The notes beneath the pieces were generated by a model that saw only the letters and a list, made by a program, of their open reading frames with translations, made no database searches and was not told the DNA's origin. This document shows, piece by piece, positions 1 to 9,410 of a DNA stretch of 44,390 nt (position 1 is the stretch's first letter; each line of letters opens with the position of its first letter). Source of the stretch: an uncultured Bacteroidota bacterium (GTDB taxonomy: Bacteria > Bacteroidota > Bacteroidia > Flavobacteriales_D > Crocinitomicaceae); NCBI GenBank assembly GCA_937899625.1, contig CALCCB010000139.1, positions 1 to 44,390 of the forward strand. Direction: 5' to 3'. Position numbers and translations under genes: made by a program.

Positions 1-2640
1 CGTTGTGAAAGTCACATCCGTGATCGCTGTATTGATACATACTGATGGATTTGATGAAGATGCCGATACCGTATTGTCAGGTGCCACTGTGATCGTTCCT
101 GTTGCATCCAATGTACCACATCCTCCCGTCAATGGGATCACATAGTTAAAGGTTCCTGCTGCACTTGGTGTTCCACTCACAGTGATCGTGTTTGCTGCAA
201 AAGATGCTGTTACACCCGCAGGTAAACCTGTTGCAGCGCCAATACCAGTAGCTCCAGTTGTCGTAAATGTCACATCAGGGATCGCTGTATTGATACAAAC
301 CGATGGATCTGATGAAGATGCCGATACCGTATTGTCAGGCGTCACTGTGATCGTTCCTGTTGCTTCTACCAATCCACATCCTCCCGTTAATGGGATCGTG
401 TAGTTGAAGGTTCCGGCCGCACTTGGTGTTCCAGTCACAGTGATCGTGTTTGCTGCAAAAGATGCTGTAACTCCTGCAGGTAATCCTGTTGCTGCGCCAA
501 TACCCGTAGCTCCAGTCGTTGTGAAGGTCACGTCCGTGATTGCTGTATTGATACAAACCGATGGATTCGATGATGCAGCAGTAACTGTATTGTCAGGAGT
601 CACTGTGATCGTTCCTGTTGCATCCAATGTACCACATCCTCCCGTCAATGGGATCGTATAGTTAAAGGTTCCTGCTGCACTTGGTGTGCCGCTCACAGTG
701 ATCGTGTTTGCTGCAAAACTTGCTGTTACACCCGCAGGTAATCCCGTTGCAGCGCCAATACCCGTAGCTCCAGTTGTCGTAAATGTCACATCAGGGATCG
801 CTATATTGATACATACTGTAGGATCAGAAGATGGAGGAGTTACCGAATTCGATAAAACTACTGTAATCGTTCCAGTCGCCTCAACCAGTCCACAACCTCC
901 CGTTAATGGGATCGTGTAGTTGAAGGTTCCGGCTGCACTTGGTGTTCCACTTACAGTGATCGTGTTACCTGCAAAACTCGCTGTTACACCTGCTGGTATA
1001 CCAGTCGCAGCGCCAATACCTGTAGCTCCAGTCGTTGTGAAAGTTACATCCGTGATCGCTGTGTTGATACATACTGATGGATTCGATGATGCAGCAGTAA
1101 CCGTATTGTCAGGCGTCACTATGATCGTTCCTATTGCATTTACTGCACCACACCCCCCAGTCAATGGGATCGTGTAGTTGAAGGTTCCAGATGCACTTGG
1201 TGTTCCACTCACAGTGATCGTGTTTGCTGCAAAACTTGCTGTTACACCCGAAGGTAATCCTGTTGCTGCTCCAATGCCTGTAGCTCCAGTTGTTGAGAAA
1301 GTCACATTAGGAATTGCTGTATTGATACATACTATAGGATTTGATGATGCAGGGGTAACTGTATTGTCAGGAGTCACTGTGATCGTTCCTGTTGTCGTTG
1401 CTGGTGGACAGCCACCAGTTGTCGTTACTGTATAGTTGAATGGTCCCGCGACTGTAGGTGTTCCACTAATCGTAGCAATATTTCCTGACCATGCTCCTGT
1501 AACTCCCGTCGGTAAACCCGAGAATGTCGCACCTGTTGCACCTGTTGTTGCTAAAGTGATGGCAGTCATAGCAGTATTGATACAAAGTGTCGGACTTGTA
1601 CCAGCTGCGATCGTATTCTGTGCATTGACAGTGATCGTTCCTGTAGCAGTAACTGTTCCACATCCTCCAGTCAATGGAATCGTATAGTTGAATGTTCCTG
1701 AAGCACTTGGTGTTCCACTTACAGTGATCGTGTTACCTGCAAAACTCGCTGTAACACCTGCAGGTAATCCTGTTGCTGCTCCAATGCCTGCAGCTCCAGT
1801 TGTAGTGAAAGTCACAGAAGGGATTGCTGTATTGATACAAACCGATGGATTCGATGATGCAGCAGTAACTGTATTGTTCGGTGAAACTGTGATCGTTCCA
1901 GTCGTTGTTGCCGGTGGACATCCACCCGTTGTCGTCACCGTATAGGTAAATGTCCCTGATACAGTTGGGGTGCCACTAATCGTAACAACATTTGCTGACC
2001 ATGAGCCCGTTACACCTGCAGGTAAGTTTGAGAAAGTGGCACCTGTTGCACCTGTTGTTGCAAGGTTGATCGGTGTGATCGCAGTGTTGATACATACTGT
2101 CTGGCTTGTTCCAGCTGCAATGGTGTTTTGAGGTGTTACCGTGATCGTACCTGTCGTTGTTGCCGGTGGACAACCACCAGTTGTAGTTACTGTATAGTTG
2201 AATGGTCCCACGACTGTAGGTGTTCCACTAATCGTAGCAATATTTCCTGACCATGCTCCTGTAACTCCCGTCGGTAAACCAGAGAATGTGGCACCTGTGG
2301 CACCTGTTGTTGCTAAAGTGATAGCAGTCATAGCAGTATTGATACAAAGTGTCGGGCTTGTACCAGCTGAGATCGTGTTCTGGGCATTTACAGTAATGGT
2401 TCCCGTAGTAGTTGCCGGAGGACATCCGCCTGTTGTCATGACAGTATAGTTAAATGTACCCGAAGCAGTCGGTGTACCGCTAATCGTTGCAACATTTGCT
2501 GACCATGATCCCGTTACTCCAGCAGGCAAACCTGAGAAAGTAGCTCCTGTGGCTCCCGTTGTTGCAAGGTTGATTGCAGTCATTGGTGTATTGATACAAA
2601 CTATCTGGCTTGTACCAGTAGCGATTGTATTCAAAGGATT
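1..2640 (-). repeat. Tandem 252-258 bp repeats encoding He_PIG-like Ig modules
   Basis: The motif VCINTA recurs at even spacing. On the plus strand its anchor (attgatac or gttgatac) starts at about 31, 289, 547, 805, 1063, 1321, 1576, 1831, 2086, 2338 and 2590, so the spacing is 258 bp, then 255, then 252. Two sub-types are present. One has [20 protein letters not shown] and [10 protein letters not shown]. The other has GVTGxWSxN and [15 protein letters not shown]. The sub-types are partly interleaved around 1436-2450. Each unit has one cysteine near its start and one near its end. Confidence 0.9.
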
Positions 2641-4284
2641 TACCGTTATTGTTAAGGTATAAGAAGGGCCAGGACATGTCCCTGCTGTCGGTGTAACTGT
2701 ATATGTTGCGGTTTGAGGAGTAGATGTCGGATTGGACAATATACCATTTACGCTTATCCCTGATTCTGCAGCTCCACCGGTCATTCCGCCAGTTACGACT
2801 GGCACTCCCCAGCTCAATGTTGTTCCAGCAGGAACAATTCCGTTTGTTACGTTAACTGGTGTGGAGCTAAAAGCCGTTCCGCTACAGGTTATTCCTGTCA
2901 TATTGTTAATGGCTGGACTTGGGTTAACCGTCACTGTCAGTGTAAAAGTTGCACCCGGACACAACCCAGCTGTAGGCGTAACCGTATAGGTTGCGGTTTG
3001 GGCCGTATTCGTAGGATTTAAAAGAGTTCCCGTTACACTGGTCCCCGATCCTGCCGCTCCACCAGTTATACCACCCGTAACCACAGGGACTCCCCAGCTG
3101 TAGGTTGTACCTGCCGGTACGCTTCCATTAGTACCATTTAGAGGGGTAGATGAGAAAGCAGTAGCGCTACAGGTGGCATTCGTCATATTACTGATCGATG
3201 GAACCGGACTCACTGTCACCGGCACTGTAATAGCTGTTCCGACACAACCTGAGGCAGTGGGTGTAACCGTATAAGTAACAGATTGAGTAGCATTTGTTGT
3301 ATTGGTCAGCACGTCTGTAATTGTTGCTCCGGATCCACCTGAAGTCGTTTCACCCGTGATATTTGCATTGGCTGTTGTAGACCAAGCATAAGTCGTACCT
3401 ACTACTGAAGAGGACAAGGATACGCCAGTCGGATTGCCGGAACAAATAGTTTGAGGATTTGGTGTTGCAGTCGCTACAGGAACTGTACAAGAACAGGATG
3501 GAGATGCAATATTTGTGAGCATTGTTGCTGAACAAATTCTTTGAGTTTGGGCGCTCCCACCGGACGCCCCTGTAAAGCCCCAAAATACGTTTGTTGGATC
3601 AGCAAAAAGAGTTCTGATATTACCATTGTATTGCATTATTTGAGCACCATCAAAAAACACAGTATATCTGTTGATTGCAGGATCCCAGGTAATACACACA
3701 GCATGATCAAGCCCGTCTTTTACGGTTGTGCCACCGGATAACATACACGCAGGACCAGCCAACGTATTTCCCGCTGTCATAACCCCATTTGTTTGAATTG
3801 AAGAGTGATCACAGACCAAATCATTAAGTCCATCTGGAATGTTATTCCATGTATCAAATTCAACTGCAACGGAAGGCGATATTGGACAAGGGGCTCCCTG
3901 ACAAGGTGAACCATTTCCTTGCGCATAACCCAAACCACCTCCGGCACCCCCAATTACCTGAGGAACACCTTCAGTTTGAAGAAGGAAAGCCATACCATCA
4001 CCAGTAGTTGTAACATTACCAAAGTTGATATTGAAATTCAGTTTAAAAGATTGATTTAAATTAATCCCGCTACATGCCCAAATTGCTCCGTTTTGAAAAG
4101 CACCGGTAGTAAAAGTGACACAGTTTCCACTTACATTGGCAGAATTCAACGTTTTATAACCCCCTGCAGTACAGTTACTTGGAGCTCCTCCTGACGCTGT
4201 TAAAGCAGTTCCATTAAGAGTTAAAACTTGCGAATTCAATCCGAGGCTGCAAGTTAGAAATAGCAGAATAAATATTTTCTTCAT
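1..4284 (-). CDS. Giant secreted adhesin with L-type lectin head and Ig-like repeats (3' end outside window)
   Basis: The frame is open from an ATG at 4284 to the window edge, giving 1428 visible codons; the C-terminus, probably a T9SS sorting domain, is missing. Residues 1-18 form a signal peptide ([19 protein letters not shown]). Residues about 20-265 resemble a bacterial L-type (legume-like) lectin: [34 protein letters not shown] and [10 protein letters not shown] all fit that fold. Residues about 270-545 hold three PKD-like modules with TYTVTPTA and [10 protein letters not shown] motifs. From about residue 548 onward there are tandem He_PIG-type Ig-like modules of 84-86 residues. Such proteins are usually exported by the type IX system and fixed to the cell surface or released. 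The lectin suggests sugar binding, but the ligand is unknown. It lies next to a laminarin locus, separated from it by a hairpin terminator. The family assignment is firm; the role in adhesion or glycan capture is inferred. Confidence 0.85.
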   Translation of the reverse strand, partial: MKKIFILLFLTCSLGLNSQVLTLNGTALTASGGAPSNCTAGGYKTLNSANVSGNCVTFTTGAFQNGAIWACSGINLNQSFKLNFNINFGNVTTTGDGMAFLLQTEGVPQVIGGAGGGLGYAQGNGSPCQGAPCPISPSVAVEFDTWNNIPDGLNDLVCDHSSIQTNGVMTAGNTLAGPACMLSGGTTVKDGLDHAVCITWDPAINRYTVFFDGAQIMQYNGNIRTLFADPTNVFWGFTGASGGSAQTQRICSATMLTNIASPSCSCTVPVATATPNPQTICSGNPTGVSLSSSVVGTTYAWSTTANANITGETTSGGSGATITDVLTNTTNATQSVTYTVTPTASGCVGTAITVPVTVSPVPSISNMTNATCSATAFSSTPLNGTNGSVPAGTTYSWGVPVVTGGITGGAAGSGTSVTGTLLNPTNTAQTATYTVTPTAGLCPGATFTLTVTVNPSPAINNMTGITCSGTAFSSTPVNVTNGIVPAGTTLSWGVPVVTGGMTGGAAESGISVNGILSNPTSTPQTATYTVTPTAGTCPGPSYTLTITVNPLNTIATGTSQIVCINTPMTAINLATTGATGATFSGLPAGVTGSWSANVATISGTPTASGTFNYTVMTTGGCPPATTTGTITVNAQNTISAGTSPTLCINTAMTAITLATTGATGATFSGLPTGVTGAWSGNIATISGTPTVVGPFNYTVTTTGGCPPATTTGTITVTPQNTIAAGTSQTVCINTAITPINLATTGATGATFSNLPAGVTGSWSANVVTISGTPTVSGTFTYTVTTTGGCPPATTTGTITVSPNNTVTAASSNPSVCINTAIPSVTFTTTGAAGIGAATGLPAGVTASFAGNTITVSGTPSASGTFNYTIPLTGGCGTVTATGTITVNAQNTIAAGTSPTLCINTAMTAITLATTGATGATFSGLPTGVTGAWSGNIATISGTPTVAGPFNYTVTTTGGCPPATTTGTITVTPDNTVTPASSNPIVCINTAIPNVTFSTTGATGIGAATGLPSGVTASFAANTITVSGTPSASGTFNYTIPLTGGCGAVNAIGTIIVTPDNTVTAASSNPSVCINTAITDVTFTTTGATGIGAATGIPAGVTASFAGNTITVSGTPSAAGTFNYTIPLTGGCGLVEATGTITVVLSNSVTPPSSDPTVCINIAIPDVTFTTTGATGIGAATGLPAGVTASFAANTITVSGTPSAAGTFNYTIPLTGGCGTLDATGTITVTPDNTVTAASSNPSVCINTAITDVTFTTTGATGIGAATGLPAGVTASFAANTITVTGTPSAAGTFNYTIPLTGGCGLVEATGTITVTPDNTVSASSSDPSVCINTAIPDVTFTTTGATGIGAATGLPAGVTASFAANTITVSGTPSAAGTFNYVIPLTGGCGTLDATGTITVAPDNTVSASSSNPSVCINTAITDVTFTT

Positions 4285-4290
4285 AATACC

Positions 4291-4319
4291 AAAAAAAGGG
4301 AGGTCACCCTCCCTTTTTA
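4291..4319 (-). terminator. Rho-independent terminator after the duplicated-module T9SS gene
   Basis: A perfect 11-bp inverted repeat (AAAAAGGGAGG / CCTCCCTTTTT, 4-nt loop) lies 15 bp past the stop at 4334 and ends in a T-run on the minus strand. It sits only 8 bp before the ATG of the lectin adhesin at 4284. Confidence 0.85.
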
Positions 4320-4333
4320 AAAATAATTAATTC

Positions 4334-6325
4334 TTATTTCATGATAAGTCTTTTGTAAATCTGACCTTTTTCATCTTCGAAAAGAATGAAATACGCTCCA
4401 GATGACAATTTTGAGACATTAATATCTCCATTCTGACCAACTGAATTATTTTTCGAAATAGATTCTCCATTTACGGCAGTAATCTCGATAGATTTGAATA
4501 GGATATTGGATTCAAAATGTAGGATGTCACTTGCCGGAACAGGATAAATCGAAATATTAGCGTTGTTCTCTTCTTCTAAACCAAGAATACAAGGATCACA
4601 ACTATTCCAACATACATTCATCAAATTAGCATCAACACTCGCTACAAGATATCTGTTGTTAAATTCATCAGCAACAGGATCTAAGCAAGATTCAGTTCCA
4701 GTGAAACTTTCAAAGTCTGTCCAATCATCGACTGTAAACAAGTATTCATGATTTCCAACAGGTAATTGAATTTGACCCGACCAACTTCCGTTTCCATTAT
4801 CGGTTAATGCATCGCAATTGCCACACCAGTTATTAAATGATCCACTTACAAAAACACCTGTGTTGATAGTTCCTGTGTATTCAGACATGTCTACTTTGAA
4901 TGTGATTATTGGGTCCGGAGCAACGACAATGTTCGTTTTTTCATACACAAATCTCCACCATCCTCCGCCGAAGTTTATATCAGCGATCATGGTATTATCA
5001 TTATCTGCCAATGTAATCAAATACGTGACAGATGATGGAACTGGAGGTGGTGAAGCTGCGCTAAGCTCTCCTGAATTTGTAACTTTTGAAAGTCCTATGT
5101 GAGCACCAATTCCAATTGTTGTTAATTCACCAGTTGCATTACTGTAGTTGTAGGTGTATGGTGAGTTGGTTGTGCCATCATGTGGAGCAACCGGTGAACC
5201 GCATCCCTCTGGTGTCATACCTTGCCATCCTTCCAGCCAAGTGTTTCCGTCCATGTATTGAGTCATGGAACCATTTGCTTCAAATCTTACGGAGTCATCA
5301 AATAAACAAGCCCTTGTTGTAACGTCAGCGACAGAATTTGACCACCAAGAACCATCACCTTGGTTCGGACCAACTGCAAGAGATCCAGCAGCTTCTTTTA
5401 ATTTCCATGTGCCTACTAACTGAGGATCAATGGACACACAAGGTGAGCAGCTTTCCCAACAATATGCTGGAAGAATAACGTCAGTACCCGAAATTTCTGC
5501 ATAACGATTATTGTTTGCATCTGGTATTGGGTCAAGACAAGATTCTGTCCCCGTGAACGATTCTGCAACTGACCAGCCATCGACTGTGTACAAGAATTCA
5601 ATAGAACCCGCTGGGATCGGTAATGTAGCTTCCCATAAACCATTACCCATATCTGTAAGAGGGTTGCACGTTCCACACCACGAGTTAAAAGTTCCATTGA
5701 CATAAACACCTGTACTTATGACTCCTGCATAATCGGACATGTTTACCCTAAAAGTAACGTTGGGATCTGGAATCGTAATCGCGTTAGTTCTTTGATATAC
5801 AAATCTCCACCATCCACCGCCGAAATTGATGTCGGCTGTCATTGTATTATCATTGTTCGAAAAGGAAATTAGGTAGGTAATTGAAGAAGGCACCGGAGGC
5901 GGTGTCGCTGAACTCAACTCTCCTGCATTCGTCACTTTAGCTAAGCCAATATGCGCACCTGTACCATTTACTGTAAGCTCACCAGTAGCTGAGTTATATG
6001 AATAAGTGAATGGGGCGTTAGTTGTGCCATCATGAGGAGCTACTGGAACACCGCATCCATCCGGTCCAGACCCTTGCCATGCCTCAAGCCATGTGTTCCC
6101 ATCCATGTAATGAGTAAAATCACCTGCTGCTCCAAATGAAATTGAATCATCAAAGAAACATGCTCTCGTAGTAACATCGAGTGCACTGCTGGTGTACCAT
6201 GACCCGTCTCCCTGAGCCGGCCCTACAGCAAATGCTCCTGCTGTTGGAGATAATTTCCACATACCTTCAATTTGTCCAAACAAACATGACGGTGTAAATA
6301 GGATAGAGAATAACAATTTTTTCAT
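4334..6325 (-). CDS. T9SS-secreted protein with two copies of a glucan-binding-like module pair
   Basis: I chose the ATG at 6325 (MKKLLFSILF signal peptide), giving 663 residues. A longer reading from 6385 would run through the promoter and operator at 6343-6380. The order is: module A (about 20-180, with GDGSWYTS, DVTTRACFFDD, APHDGTTN, FGGGWWRFVY), module B (about 188-298, an E-set/CBM48-like fold with VTFRVNMSDY, VYVNGTFNSWCG, SIEFLYTVDGW), then second copies of A (about 302-465) and B (about 470-582), and a C-terminal type A Por secretion tail (about 590-663, IYPVPASD ... ILFEDEKGQIYKRLIMK). Module A is often seen attached to GH16 enzymes in marine Bacteroidota (family knowledge), so carbohydrate binding is likely. 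No catalytic residues were recognised. Its promoter carries the same inverted repeat as the susC and zwf promoters, which argues for a role in laminarin capture. The exact ligand is inferred. Confidence 0.8.
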   Translation of the reverse strand: MKKLLFSILFTPSCLFGQIEGMWKLSPTAGAFAVGPAQGDGSWYTSSALDVTTRACFFDDSISFGAAGDFTHYMDGNTWLEAWQGSGPDGCGVPVAPHDGTTNAPFTYSYNSATGELTVNGTGAHIGLAKVTNAGELSSATPPPVPSSITYLISFSNNDNTMTADINFGGGWWRFVYQRTNAITIPDPNVTFRVNMSDYAGVISTGVYVNGTFNSWCGTCNPLTDMGNGLWEATLPIPAGSIEFLYTVDGWSVAESFTGTESCLDPIPDANNNRYAEISGTDVILPAYCWESCSPCVSIDPQLVGTWKLKEAAGSLAVGPNQGDGSWWSNSVADVTTRACLFDDSVRFEANGSMTQYMDGNTWLEGWQGMTPEGCGSPVAPHDGTTNSPYTYNYSNATGELTTIGIGAHIGLSKVTNSGELSAASPPPVPSSVTYLITLADNDNTMIADINFGGGWWRFVYEKTNIVVAPDPIITFKVDMSEYTGTINTGVFVSGSFNNWCGNCDALTDNGNGSWSGQIQLPVGNHEYLFTVDDWTDFESFTGTESCLDPVADEFNNRYLVASVDANLMNVCWNSCDPCILGLEEENNANISIYPVPASDILHFESNILFKSIEITAVNGESISKNNSVGQNGDINVSKLSSGAYFILFEDEKGQIYKRLIMK

Positions 6326-6342
6326 AGTAATGGTATTTAATA

Positions 6343-6380
6343 CAATTAGTAAATTAAAAATAGTACTTTTTACAATAAGC
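6343..6380 (-). promoter_or_regulatory. Promoter with third, weaker copy of the inverted-repeat operator
   Basis: On the minus strand GCTTATTGT (6372-6380), a 7-nt spacer and a poor second arm ACTATTTTT (6356-6364) are followed by AAT, then TACTAATTG (6343-6351), a degenerate -7 box. The first arm matches the zwf and susC sites in 8 of 9 positions. The ATG at 6325 lies 18 bp further on. Assignment to the Nudix regulator is inferred. Confidence 0.6.
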
Positions 6381-6391
6381 TCCAAATTTTT

Positions 6392-7096
6392 TCACATCTT
6401 GAACCTGAAATTTCTTTGATTAACAAGCTTCTCGAATTTATGTTCATCAAATGAAAATAATTTCGCAGGTCTGTGTTTCACATTCTTTTGTTTCTCATTA
6501 TGCTCAATGAGCGGAATCGGTTTTATTTTTTTTCTAAAGTTTGCTTTATTCAAATTAACCTTATAAGCATATTCGTAAAGCTGCTGCAGTTCATTCAAGG
6601 TAAATTTATCCGGAAGCAAATCGAAACAAATCGGCTCATTACTTAGTTTGATTCTCAATAATTCAAGCGAGCTATTAAAAATTTCATTGTGATCAAAAGC
6701 TAATTTAGGAATCCTTTGAATTGGAACCCACTTGACTTCATTAGCCCAAGACGAAGCAATTGCATTCACCTCATCAATTTTAACCATTGCAAAATAAGCA
6801 CACGTAATTACTCTTCCTTGAGGATGTCTGTCGGGTTTTCCAAAAGTTTGCGATTGATGAAGTTCAATATTCTTAATGTTCGTGAGATCGAAGAGTATTC
6901 TACTTGCAGCTTCTTCCAAATCCTCCTCCGGGTATACAAGGTCACCGGGTATAGCCCAATCACCTTTGAATGGATCCATATTTCTTTTGATAAGCAGAAG
7001 TTTAATTTCTCCTTCTTCAAAACCAAAGATCAAGCAATCGACTGAGAGCGAATATGAAAAGAACTTTTCAAATTCTATTTTATAATTATGGGTCAT
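6392..7096 (-). CDS. Nudix-family transcriptional regulator (AraR/NrtR-like)
   Basis: The protein has 234 residues. Residues about 14-145 form a Nudix-type domain (LIFGFEEGEIKLLLIKR, WAIPGDLVYPEEDLEEAA). Residues about 155-232 form a C-terminal winged-helix DNA-binding domain (FTLNELQQLYEYAY, NLNKANFRKKI). The Nudix box (residues 51-74) is degraded: the REUXEE core reads RILFDL, so the metal-binding glutamates are gone and hydrolase activity is unlikely. Members of this family in Bacteroidota, such as the arabinose regulator AraR, use the domain to sense a small molecule. The gene overlaps the GH3 gene by the 4 bases ATGA, so it is translated with the glucan locus. It is the likely binder of the inverted repeats at 6356, 15936 and 21453. 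The effector is probably a sugar or sugar phosphate of the glucose pathway, but nothing in the sequence shows which. Confidence 0.85.
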   Translation of the reverse strand: MTHNYKIEFEKFFSYSLSVDCLIFGFEEGEIKLLLIKRNMDPFKGDWAIPGDLVYPEEDLEEAASRILFDLTNIKNIELHQSQTFGKPDRHPQGRVITCAYFAMVKIDEVNAIASSWANEVKWVPIQRIPKLAFDHNEIFNSSLELLRIKLSNEPICFDLLPDKFTLNELQQLYEYAYKVNLNKANFRKKIKPIPLIEHNEKQKNVKHRPAKLFSFDEHKFEKLVNQRNFRFKM

Positions 7097-9405
7097 TTCT
7101 TGTTAAAGAAAAAATTAATTTTTTGATTACCTACCGTTAACACATAGCTCCCTGATTCCAGTATTTTATTTTCATCGTTATCATAGAAAATAAGATCTTC
7201 TGAATTAATTGTGAAGGTTTCTTTTTTAAGCTCCCCAGGATTCAACTCGATCTTTCGGAATCGCTTCAATTTTTTCCCTTCTGGAGTAAAAGTCGCGTAT
7301 TCGTCCGTCAGATAAAGCTGAACTATTTCATTTGTTGAGAATTGTCCCTTATTCTTGATGTCGACACTCACAATCAAATTTTCTCCTTCGGATAAAAGAT
7401 CTGAGGAAATGGAAATATTTGAATATTCTACTTCTGAATATGAAAGACCATATCCAAAATCCCATTGAGGATCGTATGCGCTAAAATCACCTGATTTAGA
7501 TCTATCCACACTCTTTGGGTGATCATAAAACTCTATTACACCATCATATTTAGGATAGGTATATGGTAACTTACCTGAGAAGTTTTCCTTACCGTATAAC
7601 AGCTTAACGATCGCATTTGCACCGTAATCTCCTGGTAAATAACATTGTACGATTGCTCCAGACTTATCTACAATCTCTCTGATGATTCTCGGTCTACCCT
7701 CCAGTAATAAAATGACTACGGGTTTTCCCAGTTCATATGCAATTTCAGCTAGGATCAATTGCTCCTTGTCAAGATTCAAGGAATGAATATCTCCTGGTTT
7801 TTCTGTTGACGGGGATTCACCCAAACACAAAATGATTATATCAGATTCTTTTGCCTTTTTCCTGTAGTCATCAAGATCCAGGTTGCGGGTTTTTTCAAAT
7901 CCACTTTCATAGAACAGCTCTGCACCTTTGGAAAAAAGAACATTTCCCTTTCCCAGGAATGATTCAAAACTTTGCTTTATAGTTTTACAACCTACTGTAT
8001 TGAAATTTGTATCAGCCCCCTGCCAGGTATGTGTCCATGCGCCATTAAGATAAACGAGATTGTCTGATGTCGGTCCCGCAACTAACACTTTCTGATTCTT
8101 TTTAAGAGGTAATATGTTATTCGTGTTTTTTAATAAAGTGATGGACTCCAATGCTGCTTTTTCAGCCAACGCTTTAAATTCTTCAGATGCAAAATTTGGG
8201 TAATCCTTGATCTCAAAATTCTGAAGCTCAAACAATCCTAATTTTTGTTTCACCTTCAATATTCGTCTTACCGCATCATTAAGTCTTTCGGTATCGATCT
8301 TACCCTCATTAACTGCCTTGACCATTATTTCACAATACTCTTTGTATTGAGGACTCAAAGGAACCATACTCATGTCCACACCTGCGTTAAAAGCAGATAT
8401 AAATGCATCTTCTAATGTGGATGAAGTCTTATGCACAGTGTGCAGCATTATGAAATCTTCCCAGTCGGAAACAGCAAAACCTTCGAAGCCAAATTCACCT
8501 TTTAATACTTCGGTGAGAAGATGATAATTAACATGGCCGGGCACTCCATTTACAACTCCACTATTGATCATCACAGTTAATGCTCCTGATTCAACTGCTT
8601 TTTTGAATGATGGCAAATACAGTTCTCTCATATATTTCTCAGGGATCCAAGCAGGTGTTCTGTCTCTTCCACTGAAAGAAGCACTGTATCCAACGAAATG
8701 TTTCATGCACGCAGCCACATGCAGGGAGTCAATGTTGTCAGCATTTTCACCTTGATACCCCTTTATCATAGCACTTCCCATCTCAGCACATAAATAAGGA
8801 TCTTCCCCGAATGTTTCGAAGTGTCTTGACCATAGTGGCTGTCTTCCAAGATCGAGCACCGGAGAAAAATTCCAAGGAATACCAGAGGCTCTTACCTCAT
8901 ATGCTGTTGCTTCAGCAACTCGTTTTGTTAAATCAGTATTCCATGTCGCCGCTAAACCAATTTCCTGTGGAAATAATGTACTGCCTTTGGCATAATTCAT
9001 CCCGTGTATTGCGTCAATTCCATATATGACAGGGATCTTAGTTTGACCAGATAAATAGTGCTGATGCACAGATTTATATACTGTACTCCATTCTTCCTGA
9101 CTTAAGGTATGATAACCAACATTGAGCACAGATCCTACCTTGTATTTCAGCAAGGCCTCTTTTAAATTATTCTCATTCAATTCAATTGGAGAAACAGCTC
9201 TATCGTTTTCAAATTTTGTGATCACATCGAGTGTAATCTGACAAGTCTGACCAACTTTTTCCTCTACAGTCATTTTGGAAAGTAAAGCTTCTATTGGGTC
9301 AAGCTGTGTATTTTCTTCAACTGTAACTATAATAGGGCTCGTTACACCGCAAGAGAATAAAATGACAGTCAACGATGAGACTAAAAGTTGTACAGCACCT
9401 TTCAT
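7093..9405 (-). CDS. GH3 beta-glucosidase, lipoprotein
   Basis: The protein has 770 residues, the usual size for BglX-type GH3 enzymes. A lipoprotein signal ends at C19 (TVILFSC). The N-terminal TIM-barrel shows IPVIYGIDAIHG, FSPVLDLGRQPLW, MKHFVGY and GFAVSDW; D314 of SDW is the expected nucleophile. The alpha/beta sandwich follows (VLVAGPTSDN, ILCLGESPSTEKPGD, where a glutamate is the likely acid/base), then a fibronectin III-like C-terminal domain (WDFGYGLSYS, VQLYLTD, LKRFRKIEL). It should release glucose from short beta-1,3- or beta-1,6-gluco-oligosaccharides. The residues after C19 (GVTSP) lack the acidic surface-export signal, so it probably faces the periplasm. It is 5 bp downstream of GH16 and overlaps the regulator gene by 4 bases. 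Oligosaccharide preference cannot be read from sequence. Confidence 0.93.
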   Translation of the reverse strand: MKGAVQLLVSSLTVILFSCGVTSPIIVTVEENTQLDPIEALLSKMTVEEKVGQTCQITLDVITKFENDRAVSPIELNENNLKEALLKYKVGSVLNVGYHTLSQEEWSTVYKSVHQHYLSGQTKIPVIYGIDAIHGMNYAKGSTLFPQEIGLAATWNTDLTKRVAEATAYEVRASGIPWNFSPVLDLGRQPLWSRHFETFGEDPYLCAEMGSAMIKGYQGENADNIDSLHVAACMKHFVGYSASFSGRDRTPAWIPEKYMRELYLPSFKKAVESGALTVMINSGVVNGVPGHVNYHLLTEVLKGEFGFEGFAVSDWEDFIMLHTVHKTSSTLEDAFISAFNAGVDMSMVPLSPQYKEYCEIMVKAVNEGKIDTERLNDAVRRILKVKQKLGLFELQNFEIKDYPNFASEEFKALAEKAALESITLLKNTNNILPLKKNQKVLVAGPTSDNLVYLNGAWTHTWQGADTNFNTVGCKTIKQSFESFLGKGNVLFSKGAELFYESGFEKTRNLDLDDYRKKAKESDIIILCLGESPSTEKPGDIHSLNLDKEQLILAEIAYELGKPVVILLLEGRPRIIREIVDKSGAIVQCYLPGDYGANAIVKLLYGKENFSGKLPYTYPKYDGVIEFYDHPKSVDRSKSGDFSAYDPQWDFGYGLSYSEVEYSNISISSDLLSEGENLIVSVDIKNKGQFSTNEIVQLYLTDEYATFTPEGKKLKRFRKIELNPGELKKETFTINSEDLIFYDNDENKILESGSYVLTVGNQKINFFFNKK

Positions 9406-9410
9406 TTTTT

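Noticed and set aside
182-2989. Row of plus-strand reading frames of 73-85 codons with similar proteins, which look like a tandem gene family
   Set aside because: They repeat with the same 252-258 bp period as the adhesin repeats on the minus strand, lack signals of their own, and are antisense shadows.
6326-6385. Longer N-terminus of the duplicated-module T9SS protein
   Set aside because: It covers the promoter and operator and places 20 unrelated residues before a clean signal peptide.
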